Positions 25,069 through 35,251 of a stretch of DNA of 64,000 nt are shown here, piece by piece (position 1 is the stretch's first letter; every line of letters starts with the position of its first letter). Source of the DNA: JALZKA01 sp963753385 (GTDB lineage: Bacteria; Actinomycetota; Thermoleophilia; Solirubrobacterales; 70-9). The notes below the pieces were generated by a model. It made no database searches and was not told the origin of the DNA. It saw only the letters and a list, made by a program, of their open reading frames with translations. Made by a program: the position numbers and the translations under genes. The stretch lies in NCBI GenBank assembly GCA_963753385.1, contig CAVWCC010000010.1, positions 277,542 through 341,541 on the forward strand, read 5' to 3'.

Positions 25069-25140
25069 TTCTGAGGTGCTTCCTCCAATAAGGTTCGGAA
25101 ACTAGGCCTTTCGCGCCGCAGCCTATCCAGGGGACTCCCG

Positions 25141-26283
25141 ATGTCAAGATCCGCAGCGGTCAGCTCCGACTTCCAGGTCGCAGTGGTCGGCGGCGGCGTG
25201 GTCGGCGCGGCGATCGCGTTCACGCTCCCGCGCCGCGGTGTCTCGGCGGTGCTCCTCGAGGCTCAGGAGGCGCTTGGGCTGGGCGCCAGCGGGACGAACT
25301 CCGGGATCCTCCATACGGGGTTCGACTCGACGCCGGCGAGCTCGAAACCCAGCTCATCCTGCGCGCGGCCGCGCTCCGCGACCCCGTGCTGGACGACCTC
25401 GGGGTCCCGGTGCTGCGCTGCGGCGCCGTGGTCACACCTGCCGACGATGGCGAGCGCGCCACGGTCGCGAGAATGCGCGATCACGCGCTTGCGAACGGCG
25501 TCGACGTGAGCTTGGCGCCGGCGGCGCCCTCGAGGTACCGGGCGAGTCGGTCACCGATCCGGTCGCGTACACCCTCGCCCTTGCCGGCGCCGCGCGCGGG
25601 AGCGGCGCCGAGGTTCGACCGGGTTCCGCGTGGCGGCGGTCGCGCGCGAAGGGTCGCGATCCGCCTGGCCGCGCGGGCGGCGAGGCCGTGACCGCGCAAA
25701 TCGCCGTGAACTGCGCGGGTCTCCACGCCGACGAGGTCGCGCGACTCGCGGGCGACGACTCGTTCGAGATCTATCCGCGCAAGGGCGAGTTCTTCGTCTT
25801 CGACCCGCCCGCGCCGCTCGAACGCATCCTGCTGCCGGTTCCCACGGAGCGGACGAAGGGGTGCTCGTGTTTCCGACCATCGACGGCAAGGTGATCGCCG
25901 GGCCCGACGGCGCACGACCAGGAGGACAAGGAGGACTGGTCGGTGCGCGCCGACGCGGCCGATGAGGTCCTGCCGAAGGCCGCTCGCGGTTCCCGCCGCT
26001 CGAGGGCGCCGAGCCGATCGCCACGTACGCCGGCTTGCGGCCGGCGGGGCGGGGCGTGAACTACGTGATCCGCCCGTCCCCCGCCTTCGAGGGTCTCATC
26101 AACGTCGCGGCGATCCGCTCGACCGGCCTGACCGCCTCGCTGGGCATCGGCGAGCACGTCGTCGGCCTGGTCGCCGAGCAGGGGATCGAGCTCAAGGCCG
26201 AGCGGCGTTGCCGCTCCCCGACGCCACGCCGGACCGCCGGCGAGCCCTGGTGGCGGCGAACCGCCGCCACCGCGCGGGGGTAG
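25141..26283 (+). pseudogene. FAD-dependent oxidoreductase (GlpA/L-2-hydroxyglutarate oxidase-like), frame broken about six times
   Basis: A DAO-family flavoprotein. The N-terminus has the dinucleotide site AVVGGGVVGAAIAF and LGASGTNSGILHTGFD, the start usual in GlpA and L-2-hydroxyglutarate oxidase relatives. Later pieces, in changing frames, read VTAQIAVNCAGLHADEVARL, YPRKGEFFVFD, and the C-terminal GVNYVIRPSPAFEGLINVAA. Breaks lie near 25340, 25530, 25635, 25860 and 25985. It is followed 4 bp later by an FGGY kinase, the pairing seen for glycerol (GlpK/GlpD), so polyol phosphate oxidation is a reasonable guess. ATG 25141, divergent from the glutamine synthetase across 72 bp. Confidence 0.75.
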
Positions 26284-26287
26284 CGTC

Positions 26288-27758
26288 GTGAGCGGGCGCT
26301 GCTCCTCGGGCGTCGACGAGGGCACCACCGGCGTGAAGGCGGCGCTGTTCGACGAGGAGCTGCGGCCCGTTGCCGAGGCGCGGCGCGACAAGGTCAATCG
26401 CCACCCGCGAGCCGGGTGGGTAGAGCAGGACGGCGAGGAGGTCCTCGAGCGTCGTGGTGGAGGCGATCGCCGAGGTGCTCGAAAGCGCGCCCGGCGAGGT
26501 CGTCGCCACCGGGATCGACCACCAAGGTGAATCGGTCCTCGCGTGGGACGCCGAGTCGGGCAAGCCGTTGAGCCCGATCGTCGTCTGGCAGGACAAGCGC
26601 TCGCAGGAGGTGCTCGACCGTCTCGCCGATCGCGAGGACGACGTGAAGGCCGCGAGCGGCCTGCCCTTCGACCCCTACTTCTCGGCCGCCAAGCTCGCCT
26701 GGCTCCTCGAGAACTCCGACGAGGTCGCGCGAGCGCGCGACGCCGGCACCCTCCGCATGGGCACGGTCGACTCGTTCCTGTGCGACCGCCTCGGCGCGGG
26801 CTTCGCCACCGACCCGTCAACCGGGTCGCGGACCCAGCTCCAGCGCATCGACACGGCGGGCTTGGATCCGGACCTCTGCGAGACGTTCGGGGTCCCGCGC
26901 GACGTCCTCCCGGAGATCCGCGACACGGCCGGGGATCTCGGCACCCTCAGCCATCCGAGCTGGCCGGTCGAGCTGCGGCTCTGCGGGCAGACCGTCGACC
27001 AGCAGGCAGCGCTCGCGGGATCGGGCTGCACCGTCCCGGGCAGGGTGAAGGCGACCTACGGCACGGGCGTCTTCGTGCTCGCGCACGTCGGCGACGAGGT
27101 CCCGGAGCCGGCCGGCGGCCTGCTCCCCACGATCGCCTGGCGCATCGACGGCACGATGGAGTACGCGCTGGACGGAGGCGTCTTCGCGGCCGGCGCGATG
27201 CTCGAGTGGATGTGCAGGGAGCTGGGCATCGCCGCAGGACCCGGCCGCCCTGGGCGAGCTTGCGCGCGGGGCCGAGGGCTCCGGCAGCGCCCGGGTGCTG
27301 CCCGGCGCTCGCCGGGATCGGCGCGCCCTGGTGGCGACCGAACGCCCAGGCGGTCCTCGCCGGGCTCGACGGCGGGACCACGGGGGCGATGGTCGCCCGC
27401 GCCGCGCTGGAGGGGATCACCTGGCGGGTCGCCGACGTCGTCGCGGCGATCCGGGAGACGGTCGAGGTCGCGAGCCTGCGCGTGGACGGCGGGCTCACCA
27501 ACGAGCCACTGGTGCTTCAGCTCCAGGCGGACGCCATCGGCGTGCCGGTGGAGGCCGCCGGTGCGGACGCGACGGTGCTCGGCGCGGCGGCATTGGCGGC
27601 GGTCGGGCTCGGGCGTGATCGCGTCGCTCACGGACGCCGCGGAACTGATGCCCGTCGATCGCACGGTCGAGCCGACGCGGGACGAGGCCTGGCGGACCGA
27701 GGAACATGAGCGCTGGCGGACCTTTGTCGCGGCGACTGAGGCGCTCGACCGCGCGTGA
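26288..27758 (+). pseudogene. FGGY-family carbohydrate kinase (glycerol kinase-like), frame broken about four times
   Basis: A kinase of the FGGY family, nearest to glycerol kinase by eye: GVDEGTTGVKAALFDEE at the N-terminus, HPRAGWVEQDGEEVL, the ATP-side loop ATYGTGVFVLAHVGDE, and the FGGY-C helix VASLRVDGGLTNEPLVLQLQ. The start is GTG 26288, just after the flavoprotein stop. The frame changes near 26447, 27236, 27290 and 27612, and the last piece ends at TGA 27758. Its 3' end overlaps the open frame of the convergent permease by 264 bp. The sugar or polyol is not determined. Confidence 0.78.
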
Positions 27759-29456
27759 GGCGAACGGCCGCGCGGCCGGCACGAGGCCGGCCACGCGATC
27801 CAGTTGCTTCGCGCCGTCGAGCGTCGCAGGCGGCGGCGGCGGCGGCGGTGGCGGCTCGGCCGGCTTCTCCTCGACGATCCCGAGGCCCTCGTCGAACTCG
27901 ATGGTCCGCACAGGGCCCTTGTAGCGGTCCTTGGCGCCCAGGACCCAGGCCAACCAGGTGCCGACCAAGACGACACCGACGACCAGAGGCGTGTAGTTGA
28001 AGAAGCTCCAGTCGAAGTCGTCCTCCCAGGGGACTCCGAGGCTGGAGTACGGCAGCATCAGGATGATGAACATGAGTACGACGAAGACCACCGCGACCGC
28101 GTTGATCCACTTGTACCTCGGCCCGAGCGTCCACGAGCGGGGCTCGAACGCATCGCCCTGCCGCCAGCGCAGGTACACCGGCGTCACGTAGGCGATGTAG
28201 AGCCCAACCGTGCCGATCGCAGTGACCGCGAAGAAGGCCACCGGCGGGATGTAGGTCTCGGAGGCGAAATAGGCCGGGAGCACGATCAGGAACGCCAGGG
28301 CGCAGCTGCCGAGAACGGCGCCGGCCGGCACGCCGCGCTTGCCGCTGACTCGGCTCCACAGCTTCCAGCCGGGGACCGCGCGATCCCGCGAGAAGGCGAA
28401 GAAGGTCCGCGAACAGCTCGTGACGCAGGCCAAACCGCAGAAGAACTGGCCGATTATGGCGATCAGGATGATCGCCTCGGCCCAGTTCTGGTTCATCTCA
28501 GCCGAGGTCAGAACCGCGATCGACGAACCGAAGCCTTCGTTGACGGCGTCGACGTTGGTGGCCGCGAACAGCAGCGCGAGCAGCACGAACCAACCGATCA
28601 ACGCCGAGGACGCAACCGATTGCCAGATGCCCTTGGCCGCGGCCTGCTCGGCGCCCACCGTCTCCTCGGCCACGTGGGCCGAGGCGTCATAGCCGGTGAT
28701 CGTGTACATCGTCAGCAGGAACCCGACCGGCAGGACGAGGAACCAGAACGTTCCGCCGCCGATCGCTCCCTCGGCGAACCCGGAGTTGTTGATCCTCTCG
28801 GTGAAGACGAAGTCGGCGCTCTGGTGGCTGTCGGGGACGAAGACCAGGATGCCGATGATGATCAGCACCCCGATCACGTGCCACCACACGGAAATGCTGT
28901 TGAACAGCGCCACCAGGTGCGACGAGTAGATGTTGATCAGAGCGTGTAGGGCAAGGATGATCATGAAGACGAAGAAGATCTCCTTGACGATGTGCAGGTC
29001 GTCGGCGAAGTTGATGAAGCCGAGATCCCAGCCCCAGAGGCCGAACAGCTGGGTCGAGAAGAACGCGAGGATGTAGTCCACGGATGCGACGATCCCGATC
29101 AGGCCGAGCACGTTGAACCAGCCCGTGAACCACGACCAGCCGGCGCCTCCCAGATTGTGCGCCCACCAGTACGGGCCGCCGGCCGTCGGGAACTTCGAAG
29201 CGAGCTCGGACATGCTGACGGCGACCGTGAGGATGATCAGGGCGATCACCGGCCAGCCGATCGAGATCGCGATCGGCCCGCCGTTGTTCCACGCCACGTA
29301 GAAAACGGTGAAGCAGCCCGCGAGGACGGAGATGATCGAGAACGAGATCGCGAAGTTCGTGAACCGGGTCCAACCGCGAGGCAGTTCCTGCTTGTACCCG
29401 AGCTCGGCTAGGCGTTTCTCATCGGCAGTCGGATCGACGGTGCCCTCAGGTGCCAT
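27495..29456 (-). CDS. APC-family amino acid/amine permease with long proline-rich C-terminus
   Basis: An APC-superfamily permease. The first 520 residues carry about 12 membrane segments, beginning TRFTNFAISFSIISVLAGC, with PTAGGPYWWAHNLGG and the GYDASAHVAEET stretch typical of GABA/amine transporters. After TIEFDEGLGIVEEKPAEP comes a run of nine prolines and about 120 further basic residues with no recognisable fold. That tail overlaps the convergent kinase gene and may be a read-through caused by a frame error in the GGC repeat. Ribosome site GGAGGAG lies before ATG 29456. It probably imports the amine used by the surrounding enzymes. Confidence 0.85.
   Translation of the reverse strand: MAPEGTVDPTADEKRLAELGYKQELPRGWTRFTNFAISFSIISVLAGCFTVFYVAWNNGGPIAISIGWPVIALIILTVAVSMSELASKFPTAGGPYWWAHNLGGAGWSWFTGWFNVLGLIGIVASVDYILAFFSTQLFGLWGWDLGFINFADDLHIVKEIFFVFMIILALHALINIYSSHLVALFNSISVWWHVIGVLIIIGILVFVPDSHQSADFVFTERINNSGFAEGAIGGGTFWFLVLPVGFLLTMYTITGYDASAHVAEETVGAEQAAAKGIWQSVASSALIGWFVLLALLFAATNVDAVNEGFGSSIAVLTSAEMNQNWAEAIILIAIIGQFFCGLACVTSCSRTFFAFSRDRAVPGWKLWSRVSGKRGVPAGAVLGSCALAFLIVLPAYFASETYIPPVAFFAVTAIGTVGLYIAYVTPVYLRWRQGDAFEPRSWTLGPRYKWINAVAVVFVVLMFIILMLPYSSLGVPWEDDFDWSFFNYTPLVVGVVLVGTWLAWVLGAKDRYKGPVRTIEFDEGLGIVEEKPAEPPPPPPPPPATLDGAKQLDRVAGLVPAARPFASRAVERLSRRDKGPPALMFLGPPGLVPRRLDRAIDGHQFRGVRERRDHARARPPPMPPRRAPSRPHRRPPPARRWRPPGAEAPVARW
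27829..27855. repeat. GGC trinucleotide tract encoding polyproline
   Basis: About nine GGC-like triplets, broken by one GGT, encode the nine-proline run of the permease on the minus strand. Such tracts slip easily in replication and in sequencing. All three frames stay open for a long way beyond it, so the true C-terminus of the permease cannot be fixed from this sequence. Confidence 0.8.
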
Positions 29457-29478
29457 ACGAGTCTCCTCCTTCGCGCCT

Positions 29479-29514
29479 GGTCGGTCATGCGATAAAAGGT
29501 GTGCCTGACCGACC
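29479..29514. promoter_or_regulatory. 9-bp inverted repeat in the permease/choline-kinase promoter region
   Basis: GGTCGGTCA at 29479-29487 is matched exactly by TGACCGACC at 29506-29514, with an 18-bp spacer. It lies 23 bp upstream of the permease ATG and 93 bp upstream of the choline-kinase-like gene, in the 150-bp divergent promoter region. The GGTC/GACC half sites recall those of FadR/GntR regulators, and such a regulator is encoded at 32935-33643. The link is inference. Confidence 0.5.
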
Positions 29515-29606
29515 TATGGACGACGCCAGCCTAAGCGCACGCATCGGACGCGAGTCAACCCCCCGAGCCCGATCTCGGCCGAATTGTCCAGCAAATAACG
29601 CCTAAG

Positions 29607-30472
29607 TTGGGTGAACTGGAGGGCCGTCCCGAGCCGCTCGAGGGCGGGATCACAAACCGCAATTACCGGGTCCGCATGGGAGGCGGGGACTATGTGATCC
29701 GGGTGCCGGGCAAGGACACGAACCTGCTCGGCATCGACCGCGCGGCAGAGCACGCCGCAAACGAAGCGGCCGCGGCGATCGGGGTGGCGGCCCCGGTCGC
29801 GGCGGTCCTGACCGACCCTCCCGCGATCGTCACGGAGTTCATCGCCGGTCGTGGGATGACCCCGGAGGAGCTGCGCGACCCCGAAGCCCTCGGCGACGTG
29901 GCCGACGCCCTGCACGCGATGCACGACGGCGGTCCGATCCCGTCGACGTTCAATTCGTTCCGGGTGGTCGAGGACTATGCGGCGACCGCTCGTGAGCGAG
30001 GCGGCGAGGTCCCGACCGCCTACGACGACGCGCTCGCGCGTGCGGCCGAGATCGAGGCCGCGATCGGTGGTCCCGAGCACGACCCGGTGCCCTGTCACAA
30101 CGACCTGCTGGCGGCGAACTTCATCTGGGACGAGCGCCGGGTCCGCATCGTCGACTGGGAGTACGCGGGCATGGGCGACCGCTACTTCGACCTCGCCAAC
30201 TTCGCGGTCAACAACGGCCTCGAGCCGCGCGCGCAGCACGCACTGCTGGAGCACTACTTCGGCGCCCGGCCGTCCGAGCTCCAGCTCGCCAGCCTGCGTC
30301 TGTTCACGTTCATGTCCGACTTCCGCGAGGCGATGTGGGGCGTCGTCCAGACGGTTGCGTCAGAACTCGATTTCGACTTCACGGGATACGCGACCCAGCA
30401 CTTCGAGCGGATGGCAGCACCGCCGCCGCTCCCGAGTTCTCGGAAGCGCTCGAGGCGGTGCGTGGGCACTAA
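29607..30472 (+). CDS. Choline/ethanolamine kinase-like phosphotransferase (LicA type), frame break near C-terminus
   Basis: An aminoglycoside-phosphotransferase-fold kinase of about 288 residues, closest to LicA-type choline kinases. It opens LEGGITNRNYRVRMGGGDYV (nucleotide loop), has the catalytic HNDLLAANF and the metal-binding IVDWEYAGMGDRYFDLANF. Near 30425 the frame slips. In the corrected frame it ends EFSEALEAVRGH at TAA 30470-30472; uncorrected it runs into the next gene as a false fusion. TTG 29607 is the best start I can see, with low certainty. With the neighbouring dimethylglycine-dehydrogenase-like protein it suggests use of choline-type compounds. Confidence 0.8.
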
Positions 30473-32933
30473 TCGCGACCTTCCCGGCTCGGCCAGCTGC
30501 GTGATCATCGGCGGGGGCGTCGGCGGCGTCTCGATCGCCTACCACCTCGCCGAGCTGGGCTACGCCGACGTCGTGCTGGTCGAGCGCTCGCAGCTGACGT
30601 CGGGCTCGACGTTCCATTCCGCCGGCCTGGTGGGTCAGCTTCGCGGCTCGGTCTCGCTGACGAAGATGATGATGCACTCGGTCGACCTCTACCGGCGCTT
30701 GGGCGACGAGTCCGAATTCGACCCAGGCTGGGTCGAGTGCGGCGGGATCCGCCTCGCCTCCTCGAGGAGCGGATGGAGGAGCTTCGCCGCCAGGCCGGGT
30801 GGGCGAAGACGTTCGGGCTGCCGCTCGAGCTGATCTCCGCGGACGAGGCGCGCGAGATGTTCCCCCTGATGTCGACCGAGGGCGTGCTCGGCGCCGCCTG
30901 GCTGCCGACCGACGGCTACCTCGACCCCCCCAGCTCACCTACGCGATGGCCGACGGCGCGCGGCGAGGTGGCTGCCGGATCCACACCTCGACGCGAGTCA
31001 CCGGCATCGAGGTCACCGGCGGGCGGGTGCGCGCGGTCGAGACGGACGGCGGCCGGATCGAGGCCGAGACCGTCGTGAACGCCGCCGGGATGTACGCGGC
31101 CGAGATCGGACGCCTGGCCGGGGTCAGGATCCCGGTGATCCCGATGTCCCACCAGTACGTCGTGACGCAGCCGGTCCGATCGAGGGCCGACGGCGACGAC
31201 CGGCTGCCCACCCTGCGGGACCCCGACCTCCTCGTCTACTACCGCGAGGACGGCGACGGCCTCGTCATGGGCGGCTACGAACGCCACTCGAAGCCCGCGT
31301 TCATGCCGAACGGCACCGGCGGCTTCGACCGGATCCCGCCCGACTTCAACGGCCGGCTCCTCGAGGACGATCCCGACCGCTTCGAGGAGATCGCCGAGAA
31401 CTCGAAGCGCCGCGTCCCGGCGATGGCCGACGTCGCGATCACGAAGCTGATCAACGGCCCCGAGGCGTTCACGCCGGACAACGAGTTCTGCCTCGGCGAG
31501 ACCGAGGTGGCGGGGCTGTTCGTCGCCGCCGGCTTCTGCGCGCACGGCCTGGCCGGCGCGGGCGGGATCGGCAAGGTCATGGCCGAGTGGATCGCCGAGG
31601 GCGAGCCGTCGCTCGACCTTTGGCACATGGATGTCCGCCGCTTCGGCGCCCAGTACCGCTCACCCGCCTACACCCACGCGCGCATCACGCGAGACGTACG
31701 AGACCTACTACGACATCCGCTACCCGAACCACGAGCGCGAGGCGGGCAGGCCGCTGCGGGTCTCACCGGCGAACGCCTGGCACCGCGAGCACCGAGCCGC
31801 GTTCGGCGAGAAGTCGGGATGGGAGCGGGTCAACTGGTACGAGGCGAACGCCGGCGCCGGCGACGAGTCGCTGCGCCCGCGGGGATGGGCGGGCAGCACT
31901 GGTCGCCCGCGATCGGCGCCGAGCACGCCGCGACCCGCGAGCGCGCGGCGATCTTCGACGAATCGTCGTTCGCGAAGCTCGAGATCACGGGACCCGGCTC
32001 GGCGGCGTTCCTCGAGCGGCTCTGCGACAACCGGGTCGCCCGTGACGTCGGGAAGATCACCTACACGCAGATGCTCAACCGCCGCGGGGGGATCGAGTGC
32101 GACTTCACGGTGGCCCGCCTCGCCGACGAGCGCTTCTCGATCGTGACGGGCACGGCGTTCGGCAACCACGACCGCGAGTGGATTCGCCGGCACCTCCCGG
32201 GGGACGGCTCCGTCCAGGTCGCGACGTCACCTCGGCCTGGGCCTGCTTCGGGGTCTGGGGGCCGGTCGCGCGGGACGTCCTGGCGCCGCTCACGCCACAG
32301 GACCTCTCGACCGGGGCGTTCCCGTACATGTCGGTCCGCGAGATCACCCTGGGCAACGTCCCGGTACGCGCGCTGCGGGTGACGTACGTCGGCGAGCTGG
32401 GCTGGGAGCTCTACTGCCCGTCCGAGTACGGGCTGGGCCTTTGGAACACGCTGTGGGACTCCGGCCGGGAACACGGCATGGTGGCCGCCGGGTACCGCGC
32501 CATCGACTCGATGCGCCTCGAGAAGGGCTACCGCGTCTGGGGCGCCGACATCACCCCGGACGAGACGCCGTACGAGGGCGGGGTCGGCTTCTGCGTGAAG
32601 CTCGACAAGGACGGCGGCTTCATCGGCCGCGATGCGCTCGTCGAGGCGAACGAGCACGGTCCGCGGACGAGGCTCGCCTGCGTTGTCCTCTCGGACCCGC
32701 TCTCGGTCGCGCTCGGCAACGAGCCGGTCCGGATCGAGGGCGAGATCCGCGGCCGGGTGACGACCGGCGGCTACGGATACACGGTCGGACGATCGATCGC
32801 GTACGCGTACGTCCCGCCGGACCGGGCCGAGCCAGGGATGCCGGTCGCGATCGAGATCTTCGGCCGCTGGATCGAGGGCGAGGTGGCGGCGGAGCCGCTG
32901 TTCGACCCGAAGGGCGAGCGGATCCGGGCGTAG
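30462..32933 (+). pseudogene. Dimethylglycine/sarcosine dehydrogenase-like flavoprotein with GcvT C-terminus, frame broken about five times
   Basis: A two-part enzyme of about 820 residues. The N-terminal half is a DAO-type flavoprotein (CVIIGGGVGGVSIAYHLAEL, TSGSTFHSAGLVGQL, VVNAAGMYAAEIGRLAG). A linker (SPANAWHREHRAAFGEKSGW) leads to a GcvT/aminomethyltransferase half (TYTQMLNRRGGIECDFTV, YVGELGWELYCPSEYGLGLW, LEKGYRVWGADITPDETPYE). This is the layout of dimethylglycine and sarcosine dehydrogenases, which pass a methyl-derived one-carbon unit to tetrahydrofolate. Breaks lie near 30768, 30930 (a C run one short), 31695, 31890 and 32222. The start is GTG 30462, overlapping the kinase stop. 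Confidence 0.82.
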
Positions 32934-32934
32934 G

Positions 32935-33643
32935 TCAGGCGGAGCGCGGGCAGCAGCCCGGCGAGGATGTGCTCGGTCCCCTCGATGTGCTCGCGCATCA
33001 GACCGACGGCTCGGGTCGCATCACGGCGGCGCAGCAGCTTGACCAGCGCCGCATGCTGGGCGTTCGAGTGGGTGAGCACCTGCTCGGGGTGGGCGATCAG
33101 CGCGATCAGGTCGCTCATCGCCCCCTGGACCTCGGTCATCTCGATCACGAGCCGGGGCGAGCGGGCGGCCTCGGCGACGCCGATGTGGAAGCGGATGTCG
33201 GCGCGCCGGTAGTCCGGAGAAGTCCCCGGGCTCGGCCATCGTCTCGACCAGCTCGTCGAGGCGGTCGAGGGCCGGCGACTCGGCGCGCTCACAGGCGAGG
33301 ATCGTCGCCCCGGCCTCGACCGCCACGCGGTGCTCGAGACCGACCACGCCTCCTGTCCGAGCGGCTCGGGTTCCCGTTCCGCCAGCGGCGGGGCCTTCAC
33401 CACAAACGTCCCCCCGCCCCGTCCCCGCTGCGCGATCAGGTGGCCCGACTGCGTGAGCGTCGTGAGCGCCTCGCGCAGCGTCGAGCGCGAGATCCGCAGC
33501 TCGGTCGCGAGCTTCCGCTCGGGCGGCAGCTTGCTGCCCGCGGGCAGGAGCCCCAGCCGGATCGCGGTGCCGAGCCGCTCGACCGTCTCCTCGAACGTGG
33601 TCGGCGGGCGCACCGGCTTGAAACACGGCCTCGAGAGCGGCAT
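32935..33643 (-). pseudogene. GntR/FadR-family regulator, frame broken two to three times
   Basis: A FadR-type regulator of about 235 residues. The GntR winged helix is intact: LLPAGSKLPPERKLATELR, then SRSTLREALTTLTQSGHLIA and GRGGGTFVV. The FCD ligand domain is split by frame changes near 33340 and 33228, with DIRFHIGVAEAARSPRLV and HAALVKLLRRRDATRAVGLM readable. The natural stop is probably TGA 32935-32937; in the present frame it runs on into the flavoprotein gene. FCD domains often sense organic acids. It is the only classical regulator in the 20.9-35 kb catabolic region and the best candidate for its control. Confidence 0.75.
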
Positions 33644-33699
33644 CACGCGCCATCGGCTCTACGGTAGCGCCCGCGCTCAGCGGCGGCGAAGGTGGGCGC

Positions 33700-35078
33700 T
33701 CAGCGCTTCTTGAGCTCGTACGAGCCGGCATCACAGCGCGAACCCTGAGGCCGCTTGACGCCGCGCTGGTCGCGCTTGCGGGCAGCCCTGCTTCGGTGCG
33801 ACGTTGACGGCGTCGCTGGACGTCTTCAGCGCGTGGGTCTTGGTCGGGCCGCCGTTGCGGGCGAGCTTGCGAAGCCGGGCGTTCGCGTCCGCTTCGTCGC
33901 TGCCGTTCGTGAACAGACAGGTGTCGGTCTCGCCCTCGACATTGCCGCCCTCGGAGAGCCAGTTGCCCGGATCGCTGACCAGGCAGTTGTCGGACCCGCC
34001 GGGCGCGTGGTTGGCGGCGACGATCGTTCCCTGGAAAGTCAGGTACGGCGGACTGGGTGGGCCGGGTGGCTCGGCGGTATCGAAGACTCCGCCGCCGGCA
34101 GTGAGCGCGGTGTTGTCGGCCACGGTGCTGAACAGGACGTTGATATGAGCCTGCTGCCAGACGAAGATGCCGCCGCCGCGGTCGGCGCGGTTCCCGCTGA
34201 CCGTGGAGTTGACGACGGTCATGTCCGATTGGTTCTTCACGAAGATCCCGCCGCCGGCGTCGGCCGCGGTGTTGCGGCTGATCGTCGAGCGATGATCCGC
34301 GCGTCGGCCGCGTTCTGGTTGAAGATCGCGCCCCCTCCCTCGCCGGAAACGGCGCGGTTGCGTTCGAACACCGAGTTCTTGACGATCATCCTCGCGTCGT
34401 TCTGGTTGTAGATCGCGCCGCCGCCGAAGCTGACCTCGTTGCCGCGAAACACCGAGCGGGTGACCGTGACGACGCTGTCGTTGTTGTGGTAGAGCGCGCC
34501 GCCGAAGGTGGCCTCGTTGCCGGTGAACGTTGAGCGGCTGATCCGCAGCCGGGTATCACCGAAGGCAAAGATCGCGCCACCGTGAGAGCCGAAGCCCGAC
34601 CTGAGCGCGGAGCGAGTGATCGTCAGCGAGTCCTCGGCGAAGATCAGTCCGCCCTGGGATCCGAACTCCGAGCCCTTGAGCTCGAGCTTGGCCACCGCGA
34701 CATTGCTTCCTTCCAACGTATGGAGGATCCGGTCGATGACGCTCGCGGCGATCGTGGTCCTCTTGGCCCCCCTTCCGGTAATCGTCAGCTTGCCGGACCC
34801 GCGAGGATGTCGAGGTCACCCGTGAGCGCCTCGTCCTCGTCCTGTCCGGGTTGTGTGAGCACGTAGGTCTTGGCCTTGAGCACGACCCGATCCGGGCCGG
34901 CGCTTGCGTTCGCGCGACGAACCGCCTCGCGCAGCGAGCAGTCGTTCGCGGTGCAGGCGCCGGGCACTGGGTCTCCGGTCTTCGTTGACCTTCAGGGTCG
35001 CGGCGGACGCTCCCTGCGCGAGGACGCCCGCAGCCAGTGCCTGCCACGGCGAACCCTCCAGATCCTGGTCCCCCTCAT
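33700..35078 (-). pseudogene. Second CSLREA beta-helix secreted protein, frame broken about five times
   Basis: A paralogue of the protein at 18863-20242, on the other strand. In corrected frames it has a signal peptide from ATG 35078, PGACTANDCSLREAVRRANA, repeated beta-helix turns (SFGGGAIYNQN, GEGGGAIFNQN, DRGGGIFVWQQ), LRKLARNGGPTKTHAL and a C-terminus ending CDAGSYELKKR at TGA 33700-33702. Frame changes lie near 35030, 34975, 34800, 34285 and 33785. The reading is clean between breaks. Its function is unknown beyond being an exported beta-helix. Confidence 0.75.
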
Positions 35079-35183
35079 CGCGTGGAGCCTACACGTGGCG
35101 TAAGCACCCTGGGCGTGTTTGTACGCGCGGATAACCGCTGTCCCCTTCCCGCCCACTAATCTGCTTCGTCTCTTCCCAACCAA

Positions 35184-35220
35184 CCAGTCGCGGACTGGGC
35201 GCATCCCTGCGTGGGTGCGC
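35184..35220 (+). promoter_or_regulatory. Two adjacent hairpins in the leader of the type III glutamine synthetase
   Basis: CCAGT-CGCGG-ACTGG (35184-35198) is followed at once by an 8-bp stem GCGCATCC/GGGTGCGC (35199-35220, one G-T pair). AGGAGG at 35234-35239 and ATG at 35252 follow. Two stacked hairpins just before the ribosome site suggest a structured leader that could control translation. It matches no glutamine riboswitch I can recall, and no terminator-like U run follows. Confidence 0.4.
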
Positions 35221-35251
35221 CTCGCGCGCGCTCAGGAGGCTCAACCAACAC

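Noticed and set aside
29607..30833. Apparent kinase-flavoprotein fusion
   Set aside because: The kinase ends normally at 30472 in the neighbouring frame; the fusion is produced by a frame slip near 30425.
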